From Leptospirillum sp. (GTDB lineage: Bacteria > Nitrospirota > Leptospirillia > Leptospirillales > Leptospirillaceae), in contig DAIEST010000271.1 of the NCBI GenBank assembly GCA_027346125.1, positions 1 to 23,093 of the forward strand: a stretch of 23,093 nucleotides of DNA, written 5' to 3'. This document shows positions 1-6,940 of this stretch, one piece after another. A program made the translations under genes and the position numbers. Position 1 is the first letter of the stretch; each line of letters opens with the position of its first letter. Under the pieces are notes generated by a model. That model had not been told where the DNA came from, made no database searches, and saw nothing but the letters and a program-made list of their open reading frames with translations.

Positions 1-7
1 GACCCGT

Positions 8-298
8 TCAACGGGACGGGGGGGATGCCCCCGATTGGCCGGGATACCGGTAAAGATAGGCCAGAAGAAGTGCGACGGATCGATAGAGTTCCGGAGGAAT
101 CGGATGTCCCTCCGGAACGCGGATCAGGATGGAGGCCAACCCGGGATCCGATCGGACCGGGATCCGGTATTCCGCAGCGAGCCGCAGGATCTCCCGGGCA
201 ATCTCTCCCCGACCCGACACGAGGACAATCGGGGTATCGTCCTCGTCCGGCCTGTACCTGAGCGCAATCGCCAGCCCTTCGGAGGCGTCGGGATTCAC
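8..298 (-). CDS. Stand-alone FlhB C-terminal-like protein (FhlX/FlhB2 type, EscU/YscU/HrcU family)
   Basis: This 96-residue protein matches only the cytoplasmic C-terminal domain of FlhB. Residues about 8-83 align with residues about 273-347 of the full FlhB in this window, sharing the pattern of a hydrophobic strand, a G-x-x-x-I-A helix, a V-P-V strand and a final helix with Y-x-x-V-A. It has no membrane segments, and the NPTH self-cleavage motif is missing: the open frame starts just where that motif would end. Such short proteins are a known family that can stand in for the cleaved FlhB tail at the flagellar export gate. The GTG start overlaps the stop of the upstream gene (GTGA), so translation is probably coupled. 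A true flhB is present at 15512-16603, so this is a paralogue, not a fragment of a broken flhB. The stop lies 8 bases from the window edge. Confidence 0.85.
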   Translation of the reverse strand: MNPDASEGLAIALRYRPDEDDTPIVLVSGRGEIAREILRLAAEYRIPVRSDPGLASILIRVPEGHPIPPELYRSVALLLAYLYRYPGQSGASPPSR

Positions 299-1104
299 GA
301 GCCGTCTCCTTCGCCGGCAGCGCGCCCCTCCAGACGGATCCGGAAGACTTCCGAAAGGTCCCGCGTCATCTCCGGAAAGGAACGGTTCCAGAACCCGGAC
401 AGAGAAGGGGAGGACAGACGGGCGCTGACCGACAGGAACCGCTTCCGGCTTTCATAAACCCCTCCCACGACCGCCGTTTCTCCCCCCGGAAACCGGACTT
501 CCAGGCGGAACGGCACCCCGCGATCCGCTTCAGGGTGTTCGGGGGAGTTCCCTTCGTCCGGAGTCACCGGATCCGGAGCGGGCCACCGGATTTCCAGAAG
601 ACAGGTTTCCGGCTTCATCGTCACGGAAGGGTCCGAAGGAAAAGGCCCCAGGAAAAGATCCGGCACGAGAACCGGATCCGCCTGGGAGCGGAACATCCCC
701 GACCCGGGGAGATCGCGCCGGGAATCGCGGGAGGAGTCGGGAAGAAGCAGACGTTGATCGCCGCCGCCCGCCCCCGGGATCCTCCACTCCAGGATACGCT
801 CGGGGGCAGAGGGGATCTCCCGGTACGGAGCCCGGATCATCCAGTCCGCCCCCTCCCGGACGGCGACGGCCTTGAGAGGAATGGAAGACTGAACGTGCAA
901 GGAGCCGGGAAGGGGCGGCAACAGCAGTGAAAGCTCAGGGGACCAATACGCCGGACGGCCGGTTTCGGGATCCCCCCTCGGAAAAAGGGTCAGGGCGCCC
1001 GTGGAGGAAGGAAAAAGGCGTTCGAGCCCGGACCAGAGGGAACGGGACAGAAGCGGCAACGGCCCTCCCGTTCCCGGAAAAGCCGGAGGAACCCCGGAGG
1101 ACAT
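295..1104 (-). CDS. FliK-like protein of unknown role, paired with the FlhB-like protein
   Basis: This 269-residue protein has no clear signal peptide or membrane segment. The first 180 residues are rich in Pro, Gly, Ser and Arg with little recognisable structure. The last 75 residues or so look like a worn FliK C-terminal (Flg_hook) fold: hydrophobic strands around F-R-L-E-V-R-F, a second strand pair ending in S-V-S-A-R-L, then a helix to the end. Genes placed directly before stand-alone FlhB-like genes are often FliK-like, which supports the reading, but this is inference. It starts 3 bases after the DUF2802-like gene and its TGA overlaps the GTG of the next gene. Codon choice matches the neighbours, which argues that it is truly coding. 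It could instead be an unrelated lineage-specific protein. Confidence 0.6.
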   Translation of the reverse strand: MSSGVPPAFPGTGGPLPLLSRSLWSGLERLFPSSTGALTLFPRGDPETGRPAYWSPELSLLLPPLPGSLHVQSSIPLKAVAVREGADWMIRAPYREIPSAPERILEWRIPGAGGGDQRLLLPDSSRDSRRDLPGSGMFRSQADPVLVPDLFLGPFPSDPSVTMKPETCLLEIRWPAPDPVTPDEGNSPEHPEADRGVPFRLEVRFPGGETAVVGGVYESRKRFLSVSARLSSPSLSGFWNRSFPEMTRDLSEVFRIRLEGRAAGEGDGS

Positions 1105-1107
1105 CGC

Positions 1108-1656
1108 CTACTTCCCCGAGGGAGTCCTGCCGTCGGACAGGCGGGAAAGCCCCAGCATCAGTTCGACTTCCCCTTCGCCACGTCCCAGCGATTGTGCGAT
1201 TTCCCGGACGGAACGTCCCTGGCCCGCAAGATAGAGGACTTTTTCGATATCGCTTTTCGGCTCATCCTTCACATTGGACTGAACAGGGGAGGAGGACGAC
1301 ACAAGGTCCGATGCCCGGACGGAACGGTCTTCCGCGGAGAGCTTGCCGGATTTCTGGAGCGTCTCCAGCTTTTCCAGATCCTCGATCCACCGCTCCGCAT
1401 CGTGGAAAAGGAGTTCCATGCGGTCCCGCATGGAAGCGGCCCGCTCCGTCGCCACCGTCAAGTCCCGGATCCCGTTCTGGAGCGGCTCTGAAGCAGCAAC
1501 GCCCGGAACCTCGGACAATCCGGCACGGACCGGAAGGGTCCGTTCGCGGCGCAATCGCTGGAGAGACGCCCTGACAAGCCGAAGGTAAATGACCACCACC
1601 GCCAGGAAAATCAGAATCGTCACATCCAGTATTCCCTGAAACACCCGAAATCCCAT
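1108..1656 (-). CDS. DUF2802/DUF6115-like membrane-anchored protein
   Basis: This 182-residue protein has one N-terminal membrane segment (about residues 9-28) followed by a basic stretch (R-x-x-R-R-E-R), which suggests the rest is cytoplasmic. Residues about 62-105 are charged and probably helical or coiled coil. The C-terminal part (about 136-170) has the pattern I-E-K-V-L-x-L-A-x-x-G-x-S-V-R-E-I-A followed by G-E-V-E-L-M-L, a helix-turn-helix-like repeat typical of the DUF2802 and DUF6115 families. Members of these families are found in flagellar and chemotaxis operons near cheW or the motor genes, as here, but I know of no proven function. The ATG is preceded by GGAAAGGG at a fair distance. 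It lies 38 bases after the preceding gene and 3 bases before the next, so it is surely part of the same transcript. Confidence 0.7.
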   Translation of the reverse strand: MGFRVFQGILDVTILIFLAVVVIYLRLVRASLQRLRRERTLPVRAGLSEVPGVAASEPLQNGIRDLTVATERAASMRDRMELLFHDAERWIEDLEKLETLQKSGKLSAEDRSVRASDLVSSSSPVQSNVKDEPKSDIEKVLYLAGQGRSVREIAQSLGRGEGEVELMLGLSRLSDGRTPSGK

Positions 1657-1694
1657 TACAGCCCTTTCCGCCTGATCGCCGCTTCCATCACGGG

Positions 1695-2006
1695 TCAGGC
1701 CTTGACATCGAGCGCCTTCCCCTTGTCCGGTAAAGCTCCGGAACTTCGAAGTTTCTTTTTCTTCCTGCCCCGGCCGTCACCGTCTTCCGGGTTCTGGACA
1801 GACTCGTCGGATTCTTCCACCGGACGGACCGGCGGGACAGAAGAGATCTCCACCACATCCCGGATTTCCTCCGGCGGAACCGGGATCGCTCCCTTGGGCC
1901 CGACCTCGACCATCGCTCCCTGCTGAACGATGACCGGGAGCTGTTCAACAGCCTGCTGGACATTGACGGTCGGAAGGATTCCCATTGCCTGTTTCCTCTC
2001 AGCCAT
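1695..2006 (-). CDS. Small unrecognised protein downstream of motB
   Basis: I do not recognise this 103-residue protein. Its first half (residues 8-50) is hydrophobic and valine-rich without forming a clear membrane segment. The middle is rich in Pro, Glu and Asp, and the end is basic, with a run of four lysines near residue 78. It begins 3 bases after the motB stop. The first ATG (2006) has no good ribosome binding site close by. The second ATG (M8, at 1985) follows GAGAGG by 9 bases and may be the true start, giving 96 residues. Its place between motB and a DUF2802-like gene suggests a role in the motor or flagellum, but nothing in the sequence proves this. Codon choice is like the neighbours. 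Confidence 0.6.
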   Translation of the reverse strand: MAERKQAMGILPTVNVQQAVEQLPVIVQQGAMVEVGPKGAIPVPPEEIRDVVEISSVPPVRPVEESDESVQNPEDGDGRGRKKKKLRSSGALPDKGKALDVKA

Positions 2007-2009
2007 GGA

Positions 2010-2795
2010 TTAGATGCGCGGAGCCTCGGGAAGACTCGGAGGACGGGGGACGACCGGCTTCCGGACGGGGGAGGGAGAGATCGTCGAACCTTTGGGGACA
2101 AACACCCGGTTCATGATCAGGATCTCGACACGCCGGTTCTTTTCACGCCCTTCCGGGGTAAGATTTGTGGCGATCGGCCGGAATTTCCCGAATCCGGAGG
2201 CACCTATCCGCTCCGGATCTATGGAACCATACTGGAGGAGACGGGTCAAGACATTGACGGATCGCATGGTCGACAGGGACCAGTTGTTCGGATACCTCGG
2301 GGTCCGGATCGGGTGATTGTCCGTAAATCCGCGAACCCGAATCTCGTGGTTTGTCTTCGAAAGGAGCAGGGCGATCTTCTTCAGAACCGGAAAAGCGTCC
2401 CGTCGGATCCGGGCATGCCCCGTTTCGAACAGGAGCCGGGACTGGATCCTCAGGACAATCCCTTTCTTGGAGGGAACCACCTTCATGTCCCCTTTCTGGG
2501 AGGATTTCTGGACCAGAAGCTGCATCGCCTGGATCATGACGCTCTCCACGTGGGGCGTTGCCCGCCCGGCCTGCGGCGTATCCTTGGGAATGATCACATG
2601 GGTGGTCGTGAGCTGCTTCTTATGCTCGAATGTGGCGACAATCGCGTTGGAAAGGACCCGGAACTTTCCGGTATTGAGGGACGAGATGGCGTACAGCATC
2701 ACAAAGAACGCGAACAGCAGGGTAATGAAATCCGCGTAGGAGACGAGCCATCGCTCCAGATTTTCGTGTTCTTCGTGCCTGACCCGCTTGGCCAT
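2010..2795 (-). CDS. motB: MotB, stator protein with peptidoglycan-binding domain
   Basis: MotB anchors the stator to the cell wall and carries the proton-binding aspartate of the ion channel. The 261-residue protein has a short cytoplasmic N terminus, then one membrane helix (about 17-40) containing S-Y-A-D-F-I-T-L-L with the key Asp at residue 22. The OmpA-like domain covers about residues 110-230: L-L-F-E-T-G at 121-126, R-G-F-T-D-N-H-P at 155-162 and N-R-R-V-E-I at 220-225 are its usual landmarks. The last 30 residues form a Pro-rich tail beyond the fold. It starts 8 bases after motA ends, and the two products act as a complex. The aspartate followed by Phe leaves open whether protons or sodium ions are used; sequence alone does not settle it. 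Confidence 0.95.
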   Translation of the reverse strand: MAKRVRHEEHENLERWLVSYADFITLLFAFFVMLYAISSLNTGKFRVLSNAIVATFEHKKQLTTTHVIIPKDTPQAGRATPHVESVMIQAMQLLVQKSSQKGDMKVVPSKKGIVLRIQSRLLFETGHARIRRDAFPVLKKIALLLSKTNHEIRVRGFTDNHPIRTPRYPNNWSLSTMRSVNVLTRLLQYGSIDPERIGASGFGKFRPIATNLTPEGREKNRRVEILIMNRVFVPKGSTISPSPVRKPVVPRPPSLPEAPRI

Positions 2796-2803
2796 CCCCG
2801 ATC

Positions 2804-3586
2804 CTACTCTTTCCGGCCCATTCCCGCACGTTCTTTCTCGTTCAGGAACCCCATCAGCCGGTCCTCGATGTTGTTCGGATTCTCTCCCTGCCCGATCCCC
2901 ACGAGACCCTCGACGACGATCTCCCGGATGCGGGCCTCGGAACGGTTCTTGATTTTCAGCTTTCCCGACAGGGGAAGAAAAGCCAGGTTGGCCGAGCCGA
3001 CCCCATAGACCGTCGCCACAAATGCCGTGGCGATGCCTTCCGCCAGCTTGCCCGGATCGGAAAGGTTGCTCATCACGTGGATCAGCCCGAGCACCGCTCC
3101 GAGGATGCCGATGGTGGGAGCGTACCCTCCCGCCGCCTCGAACACCTTGGCAGCGGACGACTCCTCTTCCTCGATATACTGAGACTCCGTCTCCAGCGCC
3201 TCACGGACCTTGGCGATATCGGTTCCGTCCATGACCATCCGGACTCCCCGGGTCAGAAAGGGGTCCCCCTTGATGAAGGGGTCGTCCAGGTAGGATTCGA
3301 GTTTCAGAAGACCTTCCTTCCGGGACACTTTTGAAAGCTCGATGATCTTCCGGATCACCATGATGGGATTGCTTTTCGAATTCACGAAAAGGCGGGGAAT
3401 CGCCTTGACGGCAATCAGAACCTGGGGAAGCGGGGTCGTCACCATCGTGGCTCCGATCGTCCCGCCGAACACAATGACTGCGGCGGTGGACTGGAAAATC
3501 GTCCCGAGGGGAAGACCTTCGAGCATCGATCCCCCCAGGATGCCCCCAAATCCGATGATGAACCCCAGAATTGTCGTAATATCCAT
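2804..3586 (-). CDS. motA: MotA, stator channel protein
   Basis: MotA forms the ion channel of the stator with MotB and pushes on the rotor through its cytoplasmic loop. The 260-residue length is usual for the PomA-like short form. Two membrane helices lie near the N terminus (about 3-24 and 31-52) and two more lie after the large cytoplasmic loop (about 155-175 and 187-207). The two conserved prolines are present: P157 in Y-A-P-T-I-G and P205 in F-L-P-L-S-G-K. The cytoplasmic loop (about 55-150) contains the charged region expected to contact FliG, including R-x-G-V-R-M. The ribosome binding site is weak, and the start lies only 12 bases after the cheW stop, so translation may depend on coupling. 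Confidence 0.95.
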   Translation of the reverse strand: MDITTILGFIIGFGGILGGSMLEGLPLGTIFQSTAAVIVFGGTIGATMVTTPLPQVLIAVKAIPRLFVNSKSNPIMVIRKIIELSKVSRKEGLLKLESYLDDPFIKGDPFLTRGVRMVMDGTDIAKVREALETESQYIEEEESSAAKVFEAAGGYAPTIGILGAVLGLIHVMSNLSDPGKLAEGIATAFVATVYGVGSANLAFLPLSGKLKIKNRSEARIREIVVEGLVGIGQGENPNNIEDRLMGFLNEKERAGMGRKE

Positions 3587-3598
3587 AAGATGAAGGTC

Positions 3599-4135
3599 CT
3601 AGGCTCCCTGGTGTTCCCTGAGCGCGGGCGATACCGTCACAAGTTTTCCGATATCCAGAAGGGTCACGAGACGATCCTCGAGATGCGCCACCCCGCGGAT
3701 CACATCCCCGAGCTTGTTCGCAATCCCGAAGTCCTGTTCTGTCTCCACCTTCTCGACCGGAATGCGGATCACCTGATTGACCTCGTCCACCGTCAAGCCG
3801 GCGAGATTCCCTTCCGTATTGACCACGATCATCCTCATCTCCTCGGTCACCTCGGTCATGGGAGGAAAGCCGAGAAGCTTCCGCAGGTTGATCACCGGAA
3901 GGATTTTCCCGCGAAGATTGATCACCCCGTCCACAAAGTGTGGAGCCCTGGGAACGCGGGTGACATCGGAAAGACGGTTGATTTCCTGAACGGACATGAC
4001 ATCCACTGCATAGTCTTCGCCGGAGAGCCGGAAGCTGACCATCTGCAGGACGTCCGACCCGAAATCGGCCAGTCCACCGACCATCTCATGACGCTCCGGT
4101 TCGGCCGGGAGCGTCCCCTTGTCGAGCCAATCCAT
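3599..4135 (-). CDS. cheW: CheW, chemotaxis coupling protein
   Basis: CheW links chemoreceptors to the kinase CheA in the receptor array. The CheW fold covers about residues 29-170 of 178, with the usual landmarks F-x-L-x-x-x-x-Y-A-V-D near the start, V-D-G-V-I-N-L-R-G-K-I-L-P-V-I-N-L in the middle and L-L-D-I-G-K-L near the end. A 28-residue N-terminal extension, mildly acidic, precedes the domain; it makes the protein slightly longer than most CheW. The ATG follows AAGGAGTAAGGAGC, a strong ribosome binding site. It lies 35 bases after the receptor gene and 12 bases before motA, so receptor, coupler and motor genes are on one transcript. Confidence 0.95.
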   Translation of the reverse strand: MDWLDKGTLPAEPERHEMVGGLADFGSDVLQMVSFRLSGEDYAVDVMSVQEINRLSDVTRVPRAPHFVDGVINLRGKILPVINLRKLLGFPPMTEVTEEMRMIVVNTEGNLAGLTVDEVNQVIRIPVEKVETEQDFGIANKLGDVIRGVAHLEDRLVTLLDIGKLVTVSPALREHQGA

Positions 4136-4170
4136 GACTTGCTCCTTACTCCTTCAGGAATCCGATCCGT

Positions 4171-5844
4171 TCAATTTCCGGTCTTGAACTGTCCCAGATA
4201 TTTCTCGAGTTCCTTCATGCGGGATTCGAGATCCGAAGCGGCCAGGGAGGCTTCCAGCGCGCTCTGCCGAATCGTCTGGCTGCCGACCGACGAACTCTCG
4301 ACCGCCCCGGCCACCTGGGTGACGGCCTGGCTCTGCTGTGTCGTCGCCAGCGCGATCTGGTTCACCTGAACGGTGACTTCCTTCACGGAAGACACGATTC
4401 CCGACAGAAGATCGGAAGCGGACCGCATGACCGAGATCAGTTCGTTCAGTTCCCGGGATCCCTTCGTCATCACCTTCACGGACTTCTCCGTCAGACCCTG
4501 GATGGACTTGATCGTCTCCGAAATCTCCCGGGTCGACCGGGTGGTGCGTTCGGCCAGTTTCCTCACCTCGTCGGCAACCACCGCGAACCCTTTCCCCTGC
4601 TCTCCGGCACGGGCCGCCTCGATCGCGGCATTGAGCGCCAGGAGGTTCGTCTGCTCGGCAATCTCATCGATGATATTGACGATCTGGGAGATCTGGTCGG
4701 AACTCTTGCCGAGTTCCTGAATGCTGTCCGAGGCATCTCCCACGATCTCGGAGATCCGGCCGAGTTCGGTCGAGGCATTCTGGATCGATTCGAGACCTTT
4801 CGTCGCTTCGCGATCGGTCTTTGTCGAAAGGTCCGCCGCGGTCCGGGTATTCCTGGCAACCTCGCTCAGGGAACGCGAAAGCTCCTCTGTCGCCGCCGCC
4901 GCCGTCTGGATCTGTTCGGCCTCGCGATCCACGCTCGACCGGATCCCGTCCAGCGTCTCCACCATGTTGCGGGAGGCGTCCATGGCCAGGGAACCTTCCT
5001 CCATCTGCCGGACAACGAGGGAGCGGAGCTTGCCGACCATGGTGTTGAAGTGAAGGATGAGATCCCCGATCTCGTCGCGGGTCTTCGGTTCCATCGACCG
5101 CGTCAGATCCCCGTCCGCCGTCGCCTCGATCATATAGCCAACCTGATGGATGGGGCGGATCGCCAGACCCTTGATCAGGAGCGTCAGGATCACGACCAGG
5201 ACCAGCACCACGCCCGAAAAAAGTCCGATAACCTGGAGGACAAGGCTGTGCCGGGCCTGGTTGAACTCGGCCAGAGGCGTACTGATCCGGAGCACCGTCA
5301 TCACTTTCTGCTTGGCCTCATAGCCATGGCAAAGATAGCAGTTGTTCTCGAACTTCACCGGAAAAAGCTTGGTCAGGGCAGGGGTTCCGTCGATCGTTTC
5401 CCGGTAGGAGACCGCTTTCCCGTACTTCATCACCTGACGGAATCTCGGATCGGTCGCAAAACGCATCGTATCGTGACGGGAATGGGAGAGAAAGGTCCGG
5501 GGAGAATAGGCCTTGTAATGCCTCCAGGCATTGACCTTGTCGATGACCTCGTTGTCGTAGAACGACTGGACCCCGTCGGGACGGATCATCTGGACGCGGA
5601 GAACCCCCTTGAGCTTTTTCTGGTCGTCGATCAGATTATGGCCCAATACCGGAGCGTTTACCGACATCATCGTCGTCGAAAGACCCTTGATGATGGACTG
5701 CGCCATCATATCGGACCGGCTTTTCTCCTGCTTCATCAGATCCTTCGAGACAGTCATCAGAAAGAAAACCCCGCAAAGGGTCAGGACAAGAAACAATGTC
5801 ACGGCTGTTGCAAGCTGGATCTTCGTCTGGAGTTTGAACTTCAC
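4171..5844 (-). CDS. Methyl-accepting chemotaxis protein with a periplasmic CXXCH heme-c motif
   Basis: This 557-residue receptor has a membrane helix at about 12-32, a periplasmic domain at 33-200, a second helix at about 201-226, a HAMP domain at about 227-280 and a long coiled-coil signalling region. The highly conserved hairpin tip is clear at about 388-438 (E-I-A-E-Q-T-N-L-L-A-L-N-A-A-I-E-A-A-R). The periplasmic domain contains C169-Y-L-C172-H173-G, the c-type heme attachment signature, in a setting like the DUF3365/Tll0287 sensor family. A covalently bound heme in the periplasm would let it sense redox state, oxygen or nitric oxide; the ligand is inference. There is no C-terminal NWETF-like tether for CheR. 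The GTG start follows GGGAGG by 6 bases. It lies between cheB and cheW. Confidence 0.93.
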   Translation of the reverse strand: MKFKLQTKIQLATAVTLFLVLTLCGVFFLMTVSKDLMKQEKSRSDMMAQSIIKGLSTTMMSVNAPVLGHNLIDDQKKLKGVLRVQMIRPDGVQSFYDNEVIDKVNAWRHYKAYSPRTFLSHSRHDTMRFATDPRFRQVMKYGKAVSYRETIDGTPALTKLFPVKFENNCYLCHGYEAKQKVMTVLRISTPLAEFNQARHSLVLQVIGLFSGVVLVLVVILTLLIKGLAIRPIHQVGYMIEATADGDLTRSMEPKTRDEIGDLILHFNTMVGKLRSLVVRQMEEGSLAMDASRNMVETLDGIRSSVDREAEQIQTAAAATEELSRSLSEVARNTRTAADLSTKTDREATKGLESIQNASTELGRISEIVGDASDSIQELGKSSDQISQIVNIIDEIAEQTNLLALNAAIEAARAGEQGKGFAVVADEVRKLAERTTRSTREISETIKSIQGLTEKSVKVMTKGSRELNELISVMRSASDLLSGIVSSVKEVTVQVNQIALATTQQSQAVTQVAGAVESSSVGSQTIRQSALEASLAASDLESRMKELEKYLGQFKTGN

Positions 5845-5900
5845 CTCGATCCTCCCTTATTCAAAACAGCACCCACACAACCTCGATCTTCGTGGACAAG

Positions 5901-6932
5901 CTATCCCGACTGGTTTCTGAACCACATTCCCAACTTCTGTCCAATGAGGGCGGGGGCCAGAATATAGTCCGCCCCCCCGAGAGAGATTGCCGACAAGGGC
6001 ATGCCGGACACGGCCGAACTTTCGGGACTCTGGACAAAGGTCACCGCCTGGTTCTCCTTCATTCTCTTCAGCCCTTTCGCCCCGTCATCCCCCAGTCCGG
6101 ACAGAAGGATCCCCACGGCCCGGCGACCCACCAGCCTGGCGGCCGACTCGAATGCCCGGTCGATCGACGGGATATGAAGCGAGCCGCCCTGGTCCTCTTC
6201 CATCCGGATCTTCAGGATTTCTCCCATCCGGTCCACCACGGTATGCATGCCCCCCGGGGCGATCCGGATCTTTCCCGGCACGAGGGGCTCCCCCTGATAC
6301 GCCATCCGGACATTCAGGGACAGCGTTTCCGAAAGCCGGTCCGCAAAGTGCGGCAGGACGGCCGGAGGCATATGCTGCACGAGCAGGACCGGCGGAATCG
6401 GACCGCCGCACAATCCGGAAAGAAGCTCGGAGATGGCCATGGGACCTCCGGTGGATCCCCCGACCACCACAAGCGTCGGAGCCGATCGGGGAAGCGGGAC
6501 ATCGTTCAGGAAGCTTCCGCGGCCAGAGACCTGTATGGCATCCCCGAAATGGGCCAGAGACCGGATCTTCCGGAGCAGTTCCGCCCGGAACAAGACGTTT
6601 TCTCCCGATCCGGCCGGTTTTTCCAGAATGTCGTGCGCCCCTTTCAGGAGGGCGCTGACCGCAATCCGGGACCCCTGCTGGGTGAAGCTGCTCACGACCA
6701 GGATCCGAGCCCTGTACCGGCTCCGGAGAGTCTCTGTCAGAGCCAGCCCGCCCATTCCGGGCATCTCGATATCGAGGGTGATGACGTCCGGATCCAGCCC
6801 GGGAAGAAGGGCCAGCGCTTCCTCCCCCGAAGCCGCAACGCCCACGACCTCCATTTCCGGAGCTTTTTCGAGGATCAGGGAAAGCATTTTCCGGAATGTC
6901 TGGGAGTCGTCCACCACCAGAACACGGATCAT
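5901..6932 (-). CDS. cheB: CheB, receptor methylesterase/glutamine deamidase
   Basis: CheB removes methyl groups from receptors and so resets adaptation; phosphorylation by CheA turns it on. The 343-residue protein has a receiver domain at about 1-120, with acidic D8/D9, the phosphorylated D54 in T-L-D-I-E-M-P-G-M and K105 in E-K-P-A. A short linker leads to the esterase domain at about 152-340, with the catalytic triad S160 (G-G-S-T-G-G-P), H187 (V-Q-H-M-P-P) and D283 (L-G-D-D-G-A). I place the start at the ATG at 6932, because the frame remains open upstream into cheA without any family match and the receiver fold begins directly at this Met. The ATG lies 8 bases after the cheA stop and follows TTAAGGG. 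Confidence 0.95.
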   Translation of the reverse strand: MIRVLVVDDSQTFRKMLSLILEKAPEMEVVGVAASGEEALALLPGLDPDVITLDIEMPGMGGLALTETLRSRYRARILVVSSFTQQGSRIAVSALLKGAHDILEKPAGSGENVLFRAELLRKIRSLAHFGDAIQVSGRGSFLNDVPLPRSAPTLVVVGGSTGGPMAISELLSGLCGGPIPPVLLVQHMPPAVLPHFADRLSETLSLNVRMAYQGEPLVPGKIRIAPGGMHTVVDRMGEILKIRMEEDQGGSLHIPSIDRAFESAARLVGRRAVGILLSGLGDDGAKGLKRMKENQAVTFVQSPESSAVSGMPLSAISLGGADYILAPALIGQKLGMWFRNQSG

Positions 6933-6940
6933 GCCAGCCC

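Noticed and set aside
8..298. The FlhB-like frame as a broken piece of flhB
   Set aside because: A complete flhB exists in the window, the short form starts cleanly with a coupled GTG, and stand-alone FlhB C-terminal proteins are a known family.
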